From the NCBI GenBank assembly GCA_017311185.1, contig JAESUZ010005169.1:2358501-2422500 (forward strand): a stretch of DNA of 64,000 nucleotides. The letters are read 5' to 3'. Under the pieces are notes generated by a model that saw only the letters and a program-made list of their open reading frames with translations, was not told the origin of the DNA and made no database searches. Of this stretch, positions 1 through 11,715 are shown one piece after another (the first letter of the stretch is position 1; each line of letters starts with the position of its first letter). The translations under genes and the position numbers were made by a program. Source of the DNA: Proteles cristata cristata. Lineage: Eukaryota > Chordata > Mammalia > Carnivora > Hyaenidae.

Positions 1-1481
1 GGTAAAATAGTAAAAAAAAATAATTGTTTTATTTAATTGTTTAATAGATATTATACATGTTGGTAGCTAATGGGTGGGAAGTTTATATGAATAATAAAAC
101 AAAAGTATTTTTTTTTAAGACCTGCATGGGTTTATTCTATACATTTATGATTCTTCCATTTTATCCAAATCACTAGTTAGGTTAAGTCAAGATTTTGACA
201 CAACTCTTTTGAAGTTCTCCATTATTTTTTAAATTTCATTATAAATTGTTATTATATTGCTCAAATTTCACTTTCTCACACATTGCAACTATGAGATTTA
301 ATTTCTCTTTTTTCAAAAATTTCAATGAGGCATAGTACCAAAAAAATAAAAAATTACAAAGAATATCAGCATGTTTTTCAGCTGCCTAAAATCACTCTTC
401 TTTTGAAATTTAGAAAACTCATTTTTTCTAAAAAGATTTAAAATAACTTAAATCTTTTCCAAAGTAAAATAACCAAATTTAAATCTGATTTTTTTGTAAG
501 CCATGCCAAATAACTGTTGATAGCACAAGCTGGAAATTAATTTGATTTTCTGCCAAAGATCCACAATCTGCTTTTAGTGTATCTCATGTCTTATGTTTAT
601 TAAATAAAATTGTTTTTACAGGATTTAGATGGCATTATCATTGTGTTTTAAGGAGTTTTAAGGTCAAATTTTATGTGTGCTTCACATGATGTTTCATCTT
701 TGGATAGACGCAGGAAGCATCTTATGTAATACTTAAATTTTTCAAAGAATATCATTGCTATCAGCTTAATAACATGAAGTATGGACTGTATGTGGAAAAA
801 ATAAAGCTTTTGATTTCAAGTCAAAATTCTAGCTTGTGCATTTTCTTCTTGTTCTTGACAATATGTACATTATTCAAGTGAAACTAAAGTTTTAATTTTT
901 GAGACTAAATTAAATGTTAAATATTTTATAAAATAAAAAAAAATCATAATTCTTGTATTTAAGAACACATGTTGCCAGTATAAAAACTGGAAGCATGCCT
1001 TACTCATGTTACTTGTAGAACTACTTCTACACAAATCTGAGAGAAATATGTGTTTTTAATACCACAGAATATTTTTCAGGACTGCATGCAACTACTGCAC
1101 ACTGTCAGGACATGCCTGTATGAGGAACAGATAGAGAAGCAAGAAAATGGAAACCCATCTTTCAGGGGAAGTGAGTACACCAGAATCTATGAGATTCATG
1201 TTAAGAGAAAGGACTTAGCAGCTTGATTTATTTTCTGTTGCTTAAATTTCACTGTTCTGAAATAGATAGTGGCACAACTCACACACTTTGCAGGCATGTG
1301 GCTATAGTTCCCTCTTGTTCTGAGGCTTAAGGTGAGAGATGTAGAGAAATGTTCCTCTCATGCAGTGATGGGTGCTTGCAGGAGCTCTTCTGCCCAGGTC
1401 TTGCAATGCTAATGAGAAGAGGATCCAATATAAGGCAACATGCCAATTATCTTGAGGACGGCATTGAAAGAAATAGGGAGA
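1..1481. other. AT-rich unique sequence, no gene seen
   Basis: Low-complexity A and T runs, with stop codons frequent in every frame. I recognise no repeat family, RNA gene or exon-like open frame. Very old decayed repeats could be present but cannot be named by eye. Confidence 0.5.
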
Positions 1482-1696
1482 GGGGCGCCTGGGTGGCTTA
1501 GTCGGTTAAGCGTCCAACTTTCGCTTAGGTCATGATCTTGCGGTTCGTGGGTTCGAGCCCCACGTCGGGCTCTGTGCTGACTGCCAGCTCAGAGCCTGGA
1601 GCCTGTTTCAGTCTGTGACTCCCTCTCTCTCTCTGACCCTCCCCTGCTCACACTGTTTCTCTCTCTCTCTCTCTCCTAGAAATAAATAAAAATAGA
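1482..1696 (+). mobile_element. Felid tRNA-Lys-type SINE (SINEC family)
   Basis: Near full-length SINE. The head has a box-A-like TGGCTTAGTCGG and a box-B-like GGTTCGAGCCC, the internal RNA polymerase III promoter inherited from a tRNA. The cat-type block TCAGAGCCTGGAGCCTG, a CT-rich tract and an AATAAATAAA tail follow. The short A-rich tail and well-kept B box suggest a fairly recent copy. I see only a weak candidate TSD (AAATAG on both sides). Confidence 0.93.
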
Positions 1697-2540
1697 ACTC
1701 TGACAATGCCATTGAGCCCCTGAAATAATCAACCCTAGAACAGACCTCCCTCTAGAATTCTTATAGCAGAAAAGAAAAGTTCATTAATTTAGGTCATTTT
1801 TCATTGGCATTATCAGTCAGGATTCAAAGAGGAAAGTAGAACCTATTTTATGTATTTCTGCTATGTAGAATTTGACGTAGAATTTAAGAAAACATTTGAA
1901 TATGTAGGGTAATGGAAGACAAGGAAGCCATCACTGAACATCTCAACCTAAGCTAAATAAAGTGTGAGGTTCTCAGCATTCATGTGTAATGCTAAAGAAT
2001 TTGTAGAACTTTCCACCAAATACCCAAATAACATCAACTAATTAGGATGTTCTGAAGAGCTTATTGGAAAATTGCTATAAATGTCTGGCAACTCTGCCAT
2101 CAGAGAAATGCCTTCCAAATCTCTCATGGTGGCCTCTCATTAGAAGAATATGATCCTTAAACTATGGGTTACGAGACCCTAGGTAACATGTACTGAATCC
2201 TGCTCCTTGGCACCCATAAAGACAGCATGGATAGGACCTATTATGATGCCAAGTTTACAGACAATTCAACATGTTTGGATTTTCTTTCATTTACAGTAAA
2301 AAAAAAAAAAAAACACCACATCAGAGCACTATACGCGTTCAAATTAAGTAAAAAAAAATGAAACTATGTGTTAAAACTATCATAAGTTATAAAAGTTAAA
2401 TTTTGTAGTGCTTTCTTTATATACTATATGCTGAAACAATCAAAATGTTTGACAATCCATGATTAATCATTAATTTCAGTAATATTCCACTTTGTTCTTA
2501 TATATTTACTATATATTCATCTGTATTTTTAAAATCACTT
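1697..2540. other. Unique AT-rich sequence
   Basis: No gene, RNA gene or nameable repeat seen. An A16-type run lies near 2298-2315 with no recognisable retroposon body in front of it. Confidence 0.45.
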
Positions 2541-2556
2541 AAAATAGGTATGTGCT

Positions 2557-2733
2557 TGGGTACCTGGGTGGCTCAGTTGGTTAAGCACCCAACTCTTCAT
2601 TTTGGCTCAGGTCATGATCTTGTGGTTCATGAGATCTAGCCCCAGAAGCCCCACAACAGGTTCCTCACTGGCAGCACAGAGTGTGCTTGGGATTCTCTCT
2701 CTCCCTCTGTCCCTCTTCCTCTCTTTCTCTCAA

Positions 2734-2776
<43 letters not shown>

Positions 2777-2781
2777 TTAAA
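2557..2781 (+). mobile_element. SINEC, older GCTTGGGATTCTC subtype
   Basis: tRNA-type head, then the alternative body GTGCTTGGGATTCTCTCTC instead of the AGAGCCTGGAGCCTG body, so this is a different, probably older, subfamily. It is flanked by 16-bp TSDs, AAAATAGGTATGTGCT at 2541-2556 and AAAATAGGCATGTGCT at 2782-2797, with one mismatch. The tail has expanded to an (AAT)n microsatellite. A 76-codon open frame starting at 2602 is only this SINE plus its microsatellite (an Asn run) and is not a gene. Confidence 0.93.
2734..2774. repeat. (AAT)n microsatellite in a SINE tail
   Basis: About 13 uninterrupted AAT units in the A-rich tail of the SINE at 2557-2781. SINE tails commonly seed such repeats, and the length is likely polymorphic. 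Confidence 0.9.
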
Positions 2782-2838
2782 AAAATAGGCATGTGCTGTA
2801 TTTTAAGAAGTTTAATGGGTGAGCCAAAGTAATTTTTT

Positions 2839-3048
2839 TTTGAGAAAGAGAGAGAGAGAGAGAAAGTGAGAGAGAGCATGTGTACACATGACAGCAGAGG
2901 AGGGATAGAGGCAGAGGGAGAGAGAATTTTAAGCAGGCTCCACACCCAGCATGGAGCCCAACTGATGGCTCAGTCTCACAACTGTGAGATCATGACCTAA
3001 ACTGAAATAGAGTTGGATCCTTAACTGACTGAGCCACCCAGGTGCCCC
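2839..3048 (-). mobile_element. SINEC, older subtype, minus strand
   Basis: The reverse complement of the SINE head (CTGAGCCACCCAGGTGCCCC) ends at 3048 and the GA-rich tract starts near 2840. Imperfect TSDs start AAAGTAATTTTT near 2826 and AAAGAATTAATTTT at 3049. It sits tail to tail with the plus-strand SINE 58 bp upstream, forming an inverted pair. Confidence 0.9.
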
Positions 3049-4499
3049 AAAGAATTAATTTTTTGTCCTACCTGTCTTTGTTATAATGACATGCTTCTGA
3101 AACTATATTAGGATTGATTTATAGCTTGAAAATGTTTTAAAAATTATTAACATTATTAATATTTATAAATATTTCCCGTGTCAGTGTTCTATAAAAATAT
3201 ACAACAGGTTAATACTGAAAAGATAAGTTATTTGAAAACTTTTAAAAGCTAGGCTTTTATAGCTTAAATAAACAAGACAATTATAAACATATTTAATAAC
3301 TTTTAATAACAACAAATAGAAACACTTACCATTTACTATAAAGAATTATATCTAAAGTTTAGATCATTCATTTATTCAAAATTCATCAAATAGATGCTTT
3401 CAATATATTGTATGCACACTGTGAATACAGATAATGTCAAATCTGTCTTTAAACTAATATGATAAATATTATACATAATGAGCACATATAATACATTATA
3501 CATATTTTACATTTGTAATCAAAGTGTGACAAACCAAACTCCAAAGTTAATAAATTCCCAAATATAAGCATTAATAATATGGTAAACTCATAATGATTCA
3601 TTTCAACTCTAATTTTCTAACATATAGGATAGGTGGGCAACCATACAATTTACCATCCAAACAGGACATGAAAACTCTGTTATGAGAGCATTAGAGAGCA
3701 TGACTGCTGTTAATTATGGTGAATCCTCAGGTTCAAACAAGAACATGTGGCCACTGTATGGGTAGGAAAAAGCTTCACAGAAGAGGTTCTATCTTAAATG
3801 AATCTTAAAGAATGAATCTCATAGAAAAATTTCATATATATGTAGGGAAGTTATTAACCTTGCAGAACAGGAGGAAATCAGTACTTCTTATTATGGCCAT
3901 TGACTATGCATACTAAAACCTAATATATTACCTCAGAGATTGAAAATATTTAACATGTATTAATACATAAGTAATAATGGGGTATTCATTTAGCTACTGT
4001 CATTTTCCAAATGTTAGTGGCACTGAAGAGAGGTTTTATTTGTAATAAAGGGATAACATTGGCTGGAATTAATCAGTGATCGTAGTTCAGTGGCAACATG
4101 AAAAGCCTGTAACACATAGGGCATCAAAACAGGACAGGGGAAGACATAAATGACATTGCTATTTAACAACTTTAACTTCAGTTTTAATTTAACTTAAGTT
4201 GAATCTAAGATTTATGGGTTTAAAGGTAAAAGAAAATATATATGATTACTTAATACAAAAATAATAAAAAATGTGAGAAATAAACCCTTTTAAAAAGAAT
4301 TGGTTGAAATTTTAGAATAATTTCAGAAATAACTGCAGGACAAAACAGTCCTTTATTCCAGTTTTGAGTGTATACTGACCATTTTTCATTCTGTAATTTT
4401 CTTGGTCTCTTCTCATTGGCTTTATGATATCCAGTTCCTAAATTTGTTGGTCACTTTGGCAATATTTTTCTCTGTTGTTATCAATATGCCTACATCTTT
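3049..4499. other. Unique AT-rich sequence
   Basis: No gene, RNA or nameable repeat. Short open frames only. Confidence 0.45.
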
Positions 4500-4590
4500 A
4501 AAGTTAAGGAATCCTAAATTTCTATCTCTAGTACAATGTTGAATAGGAGTGGGAAAATACTTATTCTTGCCTTCCTCATAATATTATTGG
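4500..4590 (-). mobile_element. Small L1 ORF2 fragment
   Basis: The stretch around GTACAATGTTGAATAGGAGT matches, in antisense, the L1 reverse-transcriptase stretch that encodes the LFNIVLE motif region. It is short, diverged and lacks both ends, so the family assignment is by eye only. Confidence 0.45.
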
Positions 4591-5714
4591 AAATTTCTTT
4601 ACAGTTTTCTCATTTAAATACTGGGAATATGTGAAGACATCCCAAAATAAGTGTGTTCCAAAAAAATTCCTTTCGAGAATACTGAGATTATGTAAGAAAT
4701 TAGGCAAATAAACCTGAGGCCATTGTTTACTCATTATAATCAATACATACCATAAAGTAGAGCAAAATAGAAAAAGTGTCATTAGTTTTTCCATGTATCT
4801 ATATTACGTGAAATGAGAAACATTATCAGTTACTATTATCTCAGACTGCTAATATCGAAAATATTAGACTTAATAACTTAAGGACAACTGAAATAGGATA
4901 AATTTCTAGTCAAACACATTAATATAACTAATATGATCTTATAATCTGTAATAATTGAGGTCAATTTGTTATGCCTCCAACATACTTTTCTGTTCATCTT
5001 CATACAATAAATCACATATTGGAACTGTAAATGAGTTGGGAAGTAGCACCCTAGAATGGGGCCTAAGTGAAGCTTTTTTTTTTTTTTATCCATTTTTTAT
5101 AAGACCTTGGGAAATTAACTCATTTTAGCTGAATTTCAATTATTCTGTCTGTACAGTATCTCTTATGTCATGATCAATTCTTCCCATCCATTTTCTTAAT
5201 ATGTCATTATATTAGGTTAATTATTTTATTTTCATTTATTGAAAACCTACTATCTCCAAAGGCGTAGAAAGTCCTTGTTCTTTTTCTTTTCATATTCTAT
5301 ATTAGCAATGGGAAATACTGCATTCAATTCTATTTTCAAATATTTTTTCCTTTTCTTCTTAAGGGGAAAAAGGAAATCCACACACAAATAAACATGATTT
5401 TATGTTGATAGATAAGAATTTTAGATGGGTTACACTAGATCATGTAGAACAGTAAGACAATCAAAACCTCAATAGTATACACAATAAACTTTCATTTCTT
5501 CCTCATGTAAATTACACATTAAGGGTTACTCTGTTCATTGCACATTCTCTAGGACCAAGGACAGCCTCCAATTCACTGCCTCAGTGGGACAGTACTTACC
5601 AAGAGCTAAATCAGTAAATGTTATTAAATATTTCTATAGGGACACTACATAAATTGTCTCCTGAAGACACTTGGCTAGAAATTAAAGACTTGAATATTTA
5701 ATAATAATAATAAC
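4591..5714. other. Unique AT-rich sequence
   Basis: No gene or nameable repeat seen. A (TAATAA)n-like stretch lies at about 5700-5722, directly before the MIR. Confidence 0.4.
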
Positions 5715-5965
5715 AATAATAATCTTAGCAAGTACTTATCCAGAGCTTTCTGTGTACCAGATAATAAAGCTACACATATTTTAGCTAACTTGGCCCCAAA
5801 CAATCACCTTTTGAGTCAGGTACTGTTGGTATGCTCATTTTCCACATGAAGCAATTACAAACACAACAGGTGAGCAATTGGTCCAAGATCAAATGTCTAA
5901 AGTCAGGATTTGACCTTAGATGATCTAGCTCCAGAGCCTATGCTGTCACACTAAGCTACAATGGA
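5715..5965 (-). mobile_element. MIR (ancient tRNA-derived SINE)
   Basis: Reads as an antisense MIR: a degenerate TTTCTGTGTACCAG block, then TTTTCCACATGAAGCAATTAC (antisense of the CTCATCTGTAAAATGG core), then TCCAGAGCCTATGCTGTCAC near the end. Nearly full length but well decayed, as expected for a family that predates eutherian radiation. Confidence 0.75.
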
Positions 5966-6007
5966 CACCTTAATGGAGGATTCTACCGTCACTAGTTTCT
6001 AACTTTG

Positions 6008-6243
6008 AAATTTATGTATTTGAGAGAGAGACAGAGAGAGAAAAAGAGAGAGAGATTGAGAGAGAGAGAGAAGAATGAGAGTGGGGGAAAGGCAGAGAGA
6101 GGGGGGTCAGAGAGAATCCCAAGCAGGCTCCTTGTTATCAGCACAGAGCCTGATGTGGAGCTCCATCTCACAAACTGGGAGATCATGACCTGAGCCAAAA
6201 TCAAGAGTCAGACACTTAACCAACTGAGCCACCCAGGCACCCC
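6008..6243 (-). mobile_element. SINEC, minus strand
   Basis: The GA-rich tract is at 6021-6115. The head ends CAACTGAGCCACCCAGGCAC at 6240, and the body contains AAGCAGGCTCC. Apparent open frames on both strands (6005-6193 and 5992-6204) come from the GA/CT tract and are not genes. Confidence 0.92.
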
Positions 6244-6395
6244 TAAAGCTTCCACCTTTGGAGTAGTCATTTTTCTTGTTTTGTTTTGCTTTGTTTTTCC
6301 GTTCTGAAAAGGAAGGGGGGAAAAAAGATTGAGACCAAATGATCCCCAGATCTCACTTTCCATTTCATGAATCTACAAGTAAGGTAAGGGAAATT

Positions 6396-6426
6396 TTTTT
6401 TAAATGTTTTATTTATTTCTGAGAGA

Positions 6427-6458
<32 letters not shown>

Positions 6459-6636
6459 CAGTGTGAGCAGGGGAGGGTCAGAGAGAGATAGAGGGAGACA
6501 CAGAATCTGAAGCAGGCTCCAGGCTCTGAGCTAGCTGTCAGCACACAGCCTGACGCAGGTCTCGAACCTACAAACTGTGATATCATGACCTGAGCTGAAG
6601 TTGGATGCTCAACTGACTGAGCCACCCAGGCGCCCC
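6396..6636 (-). mobile_element. Felid SINEC, minus strand
   Basis: Head complement CTGAGCCACCCAGGCGCCCC ends at 6636 and the body has the cat-type AGGCTCTGAGCT block. TSD starts AAGGGAAAT, at 6386 and 6637, extending into T runs. The open frame at 6413-6625 on the minus strand is SINE-derived. Confidence 0.93.
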
Positions 6637-6651
6637 AAGGGAAATGTTTTT

Positions 6652-7116
6652 AAATAGCAAACCTCTAGGTACAAGAATCTTCACAGTTTCTACACAGATA
6701 TAACTGACAGAAGTGACATAAATCTCACTTGTAACATCTGATGCTGTCATGTTGTTGTACTTCAAAGACAAGGAACAATTATATCTGTTCAATAAAGAAG
6801 GTTTATTCATTATACTTAATTAATAGCAAACATAAATCAGTTTTAAGAATGCCATGCCTAACATAAGTAGAAGTATCATGTTATAACCAAGAGAAAGTTA
6901 AGAGTCAAAGGCATTTGAAACAACCACTGGTTAAATACATCACAAATTTCTCTAAAAAGTTCAAAACTTCGAACTTTTTTTAGCACTTCAATGTCTCCAA
7001 GAAGCAGTTATAGAATCTTAATTTCATAGTCAAACATATGTGAGAATGCTAGATTAGGCAAAATTAAGCAAATTTCTTAGAACCTTTACTATGATGATAG
7101 AATCACATACTTAGAA
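6652..7116. other. Unique sequence
   Basis: No gene or nameable repeat. The 75-codon minus frame at 6583-6810 begins in unique DNA and runs into the SINE. Confidence 0.4.
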
Positions 7117-7213
7117 CAGCCTTTCCCAATTTACTTAGCTGTGAAACTCCTATTTCTCTCATGAAGCATCTTGTGTGAATAATGGTCCCTGAAATACTCT
7201 TTATGAAATACTG
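7117..7213. mobile_element. Short hAT-like (MER-type) DNA transposon remnant
   Basis: Starts CAGCCTTTCCCAA and ends ATGAAATACTG, partly complementary termini like those of non-autonomous hAT elements of the 'cag-gtttcccaa' type. The interior has ATGAAGCATCTTGTGTG, which resembles the same family. Only 97 bp, and I see no clear 8-bp TSD. Confidence 0.45.
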
Positions 7214-7349
7214 ATTTCAGAGTTCAGAGAACATGAAATAGAAAATAATGATTTTATTTTAAATCCCCAGGAACTTGAAGATAAAATAAAATTTTAGCTC
7301 TTTTAATAATGTAACTTTCTGATCAAAAGTTCAATTGCTCTGTGGCTAG

Positions 7350-7515
7350 AAATATGCATATATATACACACACATGAATTATTAAATCTGTATGTGTGTC
7401 TATACATATATTATTTTCTTTATATACATGTATGTGAATAATTATTATTACGTGTATATATGCTAATATATGCATAACATATGTGTGTAAATATTTTCAT
7501 ATACACATTATATAT
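7350..7515. repeat. AT/purine-pyrimidine alternating simple sequence
   Basis: Irregular runs of ATATAT, ACACAC and TGTATGTG, degenerate and without a single repeat unit. Confidence 0.7.
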
Positions 7516-10055
7516 ATTCAAATACAAGCCCTTGTCAGTTGAGTTCTGGTCAAAGTAATCAACTTTCTAAAATGGTTATTAACAACATGGATATCCATAC
7601 TAGAAAACTCCCTATTATATGTATCCATGTTCTCAGAAGAACATTTTATAGGGTGGGAGTTGGTAAGAATCACTTTAGCTAGGGTAAAAATGTCCAGTGA
7701 AATATAATCTTCCCTCATTTTTTTTTTCCCAAGCTACAACTCAACTGCTACAAAGGTCAGCAGTTATAGTCCTCAGCGGATTCTTAGAATGTAGAATGAG
7801 GGAGTTTGAAATGATTTGTTCTGTCACCTGTTCCCAGAAAAACTGACATAATTTAATATGATGACTGTTCTCCTTTACCTCATTAAACTGGTAAAGGAGA
7901 GCTGGATAGAATCCTAAGTAATTTATGACTTACTACTTACAAAATATGAGTTTGGGATTTTAAGCTCTACTTGGCCACAAGTGCCTTGCTGTTCCCACCC
8001 CCTAGCCAAAACATCTGTAAGCATTTAATAGCAAACCTGGAGTAAAATCCCTTCAAGTCAGTGAAGGCAGTGTAAATAAGCATATCACCATATAAATATA
8101 CACTAACACTTACGGCTTTTAACAAAACACTAATTGGAGAAGGGCTGTCCTTTATACTTTCATGGCTTAGAATCAGTAGGTCACAAAAGAAAAAGAAAAG
8201 AGGAAACATTCAAAGTATGAATAACAAATAAAGAAAAAGAGAGAAATTAAAAACCCTTCAAACAGTACTCCAGTATAGTGGCTGACACCATGGCTAGAGG
8301 TTAACTACACAGGTATTAAGAGGGGTTTGCAAAGTATGTTTTCAAAAGTAAGGTTTCTGAAGCCAAAATGAGAGTCATCTATCACAGGAGTGTCCAAGAG
8401 CAAACTGATATCTCAGGTATTGCTACTGCCTAGAATTAGCCTAAACCCACATGCTAACTTTTGTTTTACAATTCTGATCCATAGACATGGAAAGTTATAG
8501 ATATATGTTTAATTGAATTTTTGGAAAAATAAATAATTATAACTTAAAAACAATAGTTTGGTTGACCAAAATTTTTCAGAACCTGTGGCAAATGGAGAGA
8601 TTAACATACATTATTAGTATATATAGGGTAGTATAATTCAACTCCAGAAACAGAACACTGAGAAAGAATTTTTTTCTTTCAATTTAGCAGTTTCTTTAGC
8701 AATTTTTCAGGCAGATAGACTGCATTCAAAACAAAACAAAAGGTTAGTATCCTTCCAAGCTCCCTAGTGGAATAAATTAAATGAGCATAAAAGCAAAAAT
8801 CTAATATATGTCATAAAGGAGCAACATTCCATAGCATTTCTGATAAAGCTCCCTGTAATATTCAAAAATCACAGCTTGCTAGGACTTTTAATATAGGCAA
8901 ATGGAATAGATTATAAATAGTTGGCCATAAACCTAACCTTCTTTGATTTGTAGAGTACTTACCAAATTTCTAAATAGGATTTTTCATTATGTTCCTTTTC
9001 AGAGGTACTGCTAGGGAAGAATGTCATGAATGCTATTTCAGATCTGTCATATATAATCTTCTAATCTGCCAACTTTTTGCAACTAAAGATGAGCTCATGT
9101 ACAAGCTGACAAGAGGTGGGGATGAGTCTAGGCTTTCTTGAAGGTTGTTAAAAGTTTAAGTCCCCCCTTATTGTGCAGATACTCTGAATTGGCTTGGTAA
9201 TTTTTATAATGACAGCTGCTGTCAGGTGACGGGGTAAATTATTCAGTTCAACTGGGAATGTTGTCAGGAACACTAAAAAGTTGCTAGAAATAGAAGTGGT
9301 CCCAGAGAGTGGAGACAGTGACTTGTGTAAACTTATCAAATCTCTCTGGGAATCCTGGATGTTTCATTTTCCCTTAGGTATACTTTAAAATCATTGCTTC
9401 TGCTGAGGATTACACTTTCTTTCCATAGAAAGTGAAGTGGAAAACTTAATCAGATTAGCTGAAATAGGAAAAAACTCAGACATGTCATAAAATCTGGAGA
9501 TTTTGGCCCTGACATCTTCAAGTCTGATAACTCTTTACAAATGATATTACTAACAATTACTGTTATTAGCAATGGTAGCATCAGTACTACTACAAGTGTA
9601 CTACACACTTTAACGTATATATCCATAAATGTCTATACCTTTCAATTGTCTCTCTAGAAGTGGTCAACCAAAATAGGTTACCATTTTATATTGAAATCTG
9701 GATAATTATTTTCTCTAGGAAAGACAGGGTCTAAGACATAATAAGGTAGGTTCCTAAAGATCTTACAGGACTATGGTGCCGTAAGTGAACAGGACTGGAA
9801 TATCTCTTGGTATAAACTGAGCTATTAGGGCAATTTCAGAGAGTTAGTATAGTTGTTATTCTATTTTATTTATTTCAGTTTATTTTTTGTCTTCTCAGGA
9901 TTTTTTAAATTTATGAATTAGTTTCCAAATTTATAAAATTAGAGATTTAAAATAAATATATAAATGTATATCTTCTGAGGAAAAGCAGAATACATGGTAC
10001 AATAAGGATCATGTTCAAATCTGGTAAGAGTGAGCTCTAATGGTATAGCTCCAGT
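7516..10055. other. Unique sequence, 2.5 kb, no feature seen
   Basis: No supported gene, RNA or repeat. Minus-strand open frames at 7518-7718, 7967-8209 and 9148-9339 are short, lack recognisable domains and lie in AT-rich DNA. Confidence 0.4.
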
Positions 10056-10058
10056 TCC

Positions 10059-10078
10059 CTGGAAACTGCAGTTTCCAG
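10059..10078. repeat. 20-bp perfect palindrome
   Basis: CTGGAAACTGCAGTTTCCAG equals its own reverse complement, ten pairs with no loop. It is not part of any repeat I recognise. Confidence 0.9.
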
Positions 10079-10559
10079 AGGTCGCCACAGCACCCACCTG
10101 GCTGGCTTCATGCATTTACATTACCTATCTGATCTCTATAAACATCTGAGACTGAGAATTTTTCAGTAGACCATAAAAAAAGTCTAAGTAGCAATAGGTT
10201 CATACAGGTGAGTAGAAAAAAAAATAGGCAATCTCTAACTGATATAGCAAATTATCTGAACATTATTTAAGATCAGAGTTCCGGCAATTGGAAGCCAGAC
10301 CTTCTGGCTATGATTTTTACCTGGTTGCCTTTGAGGTCTCTGGATAGTGGCTGACAAGACCAAATGAGGTCTCCCACTATCAGGAGAGAAAGGAATAGGT
10401 TACTCAATAGCAACAGTGACAAAGGCCCAGGCAAATGCTATGTTATACAATTTGGGAGTCCTGGAGATGGTCAAGGAGTGGTAAATCATAAGTGGAAATG
10501 ATTTCAAGAACTAGGTCACACTGTTATTGTTGGAAGAGCAACATGTATAACTTGAAACT

Positions 10560-10619
10560 GAGTCGCAGTAGACATGGCTTATTTGTTATCTATTGACCTA
10601 AGTCAATATTGGTGTTGAA
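10560..10619 (+). repeat. Direct repeat, copy 1 (60 bp)
   Basis: Begins GAGTCGCAGTAGACATGG and ends TTGGTGTTGAA. It matches 11156-11215 in the same orientation at 55 of 60 positions. The 18-bp core at 10591-10608 (TATTGACCTAAGTCAATA) is nearly palindromic. The flanks show no similarity to the second copy. Confidence 0.9.
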
Positions 10620-11155
10620 ATCTGGCAACAGTTTACAGGTAGAGTCCAGCAAACCACTACTGCTATGAAGATGAAAATGGTGCAGACACTCAAGTTTGAG
10701 TTATAATAGTGTGTGTTTCTAGAGTGAAGCTCTAGTGTATTGGCTTAGCAAACACAAGTGATAACCTTATGCTGATGGCAAGGTTTTTCAAGCTGGGGGG
10801 AGACAGAAGAAGGAATCAAATATAGAAGTTTCATTTAGAGGTAGTGGAAACTCTTCACAGAAGATGCATACTTTTGGTGTAGCCAGTGTGTAGTAACTCC
10901 CCTCTTATGCTCAAAAGGTTCCACTATACAGTAAAATTAAAGAAATATGTTGTTCCATCAAGATATCTTGAGACATAAAATTAAAGCCAATACAGGTCTT
11001 TTGGTTAGTAATGTGAGGAAGAGGATATTTGCTCTCTCTTTAGGCTACAGAGTAAGTCACTATGGCAACTCTGGACCTGAACTGGAGCTATATGGTAAGT
11101 GTCTGGTACCAGTATCTGAAATGCCCTAAAAATCACAAAATCCGTGTCATTAACA
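10620..11155. other. Spacer between the two direct-repeat copies
   Basis: 536 bp of less AT-rich unique sequence with a 60-codon plus frame (10947-11129) that has no recognisable motif. The whole 10.0-11.2 kb block could be an unrecognised old retroelement, but I cannot assign it. Confidence 0.35.
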
Positions 11156-11215
11156 GAGTCCCAGTAGACATGGCTTATTTGCTATCTATTGACTTAGGTC
11201 AATATTGATGTTGAA
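11156..11215 (+). repeat. Direct repeat, copy 2 (60 bp)
   Basis: Second copy of 10560-10619, differing at five positions. Its core at 11187-11204 (TATTGACTTAGGTCAATA) is exactly the reverse complement of the copy 1 core, because the two internal differences fall at mirror positions of a near-palindrome. Confidence 0.9.
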
Positions 11216-11344
11216 TTAAACAATGCCCTTTGTTTACACTAACATGTAACTCATGTTATCAACCAAGAAGTGTACCTTTCTAGTCAACTGAGTCCAGTTG
11301 CAGACATCATCACAGTGTGTAGCAGAAAACAGAACCACGGTACT

Positions 11345-11715
11345 GACTAGCTGGATGAGCTGAGATCAAATATTGGGAACTTCACTTCTTCACATGTAAA
11401 ATAAATATATTAGTACCTTGCCAGGGTTGTTATAAAGATTACTTAAATTGGGGTGCCTGGGTGGCTCAGTCGGTTGGGTGTCCAACTTCAGCTCAGGTCA
11501 TGATACCATGGTACGTGGGTTTGAGCCCCGTGTTGGGCTCTGTGCTGATGGCTTGGAGCTTGGAGCCTGCTTCAAATTCTGTGTCTCTCTCTCTTCCTGC
11601 CCTTCCCCCGCTCACACTCTGTCTCTTTCTCTCAAAAATAAATAAATGTTAAAAAAATTTAAACAAATATAAAAAATAATGATTACTTAAATAAAACATA
11701 TAGTGTTTAGAAGTA
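11345..11715 (+). mobile_element. MIR split by a young SINE
   Basis: TTCTTCACATGTAAAATAAA, then ATTAGTACCTTGCCAGGGTTG and AAAGATTACTTAAAT, match the MIR series 'cctcatctgtaaaatggg / agtacctacctcatagggttg / gattaaatgag'. The match resumes after the felid SINE with GATTACTTAAATAAAACATA, TAGTGTTTAGAAG. The MIR was therefore present first. Confidence 0.7.
11449..11680 (+). mobile_element. Felid SINEC inserted in a MIR
   Basis: Full-length head (GGTGCCTGGGTGGCTCAGTC), cat-type GCTTGGAGCCTGCTTC body, CT tract and AATAAATAAATG tail. The 12-bp TSD GATTACTTAAAT is perfect, at 11437-11448 and 11681-11692. Two overlapping open frames (11448-11645 and 11461-11652) are SINE-derived. Confidence 0.95.

Noticed and set aside
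1490..1570. tRNA-like sequence with A and B boxes (and the same in every SINE)
   Set aside because: It continues into the SINE body and CT tract, lacks a tRNA 3' half and terminator, and recurs 20-odd times. It is a SINE head, not a tRNA gene.
2602..2832. 76-codon frame with an Asn run
   Set aside because: Made of SINE head plus (AAT)n microsatellite.
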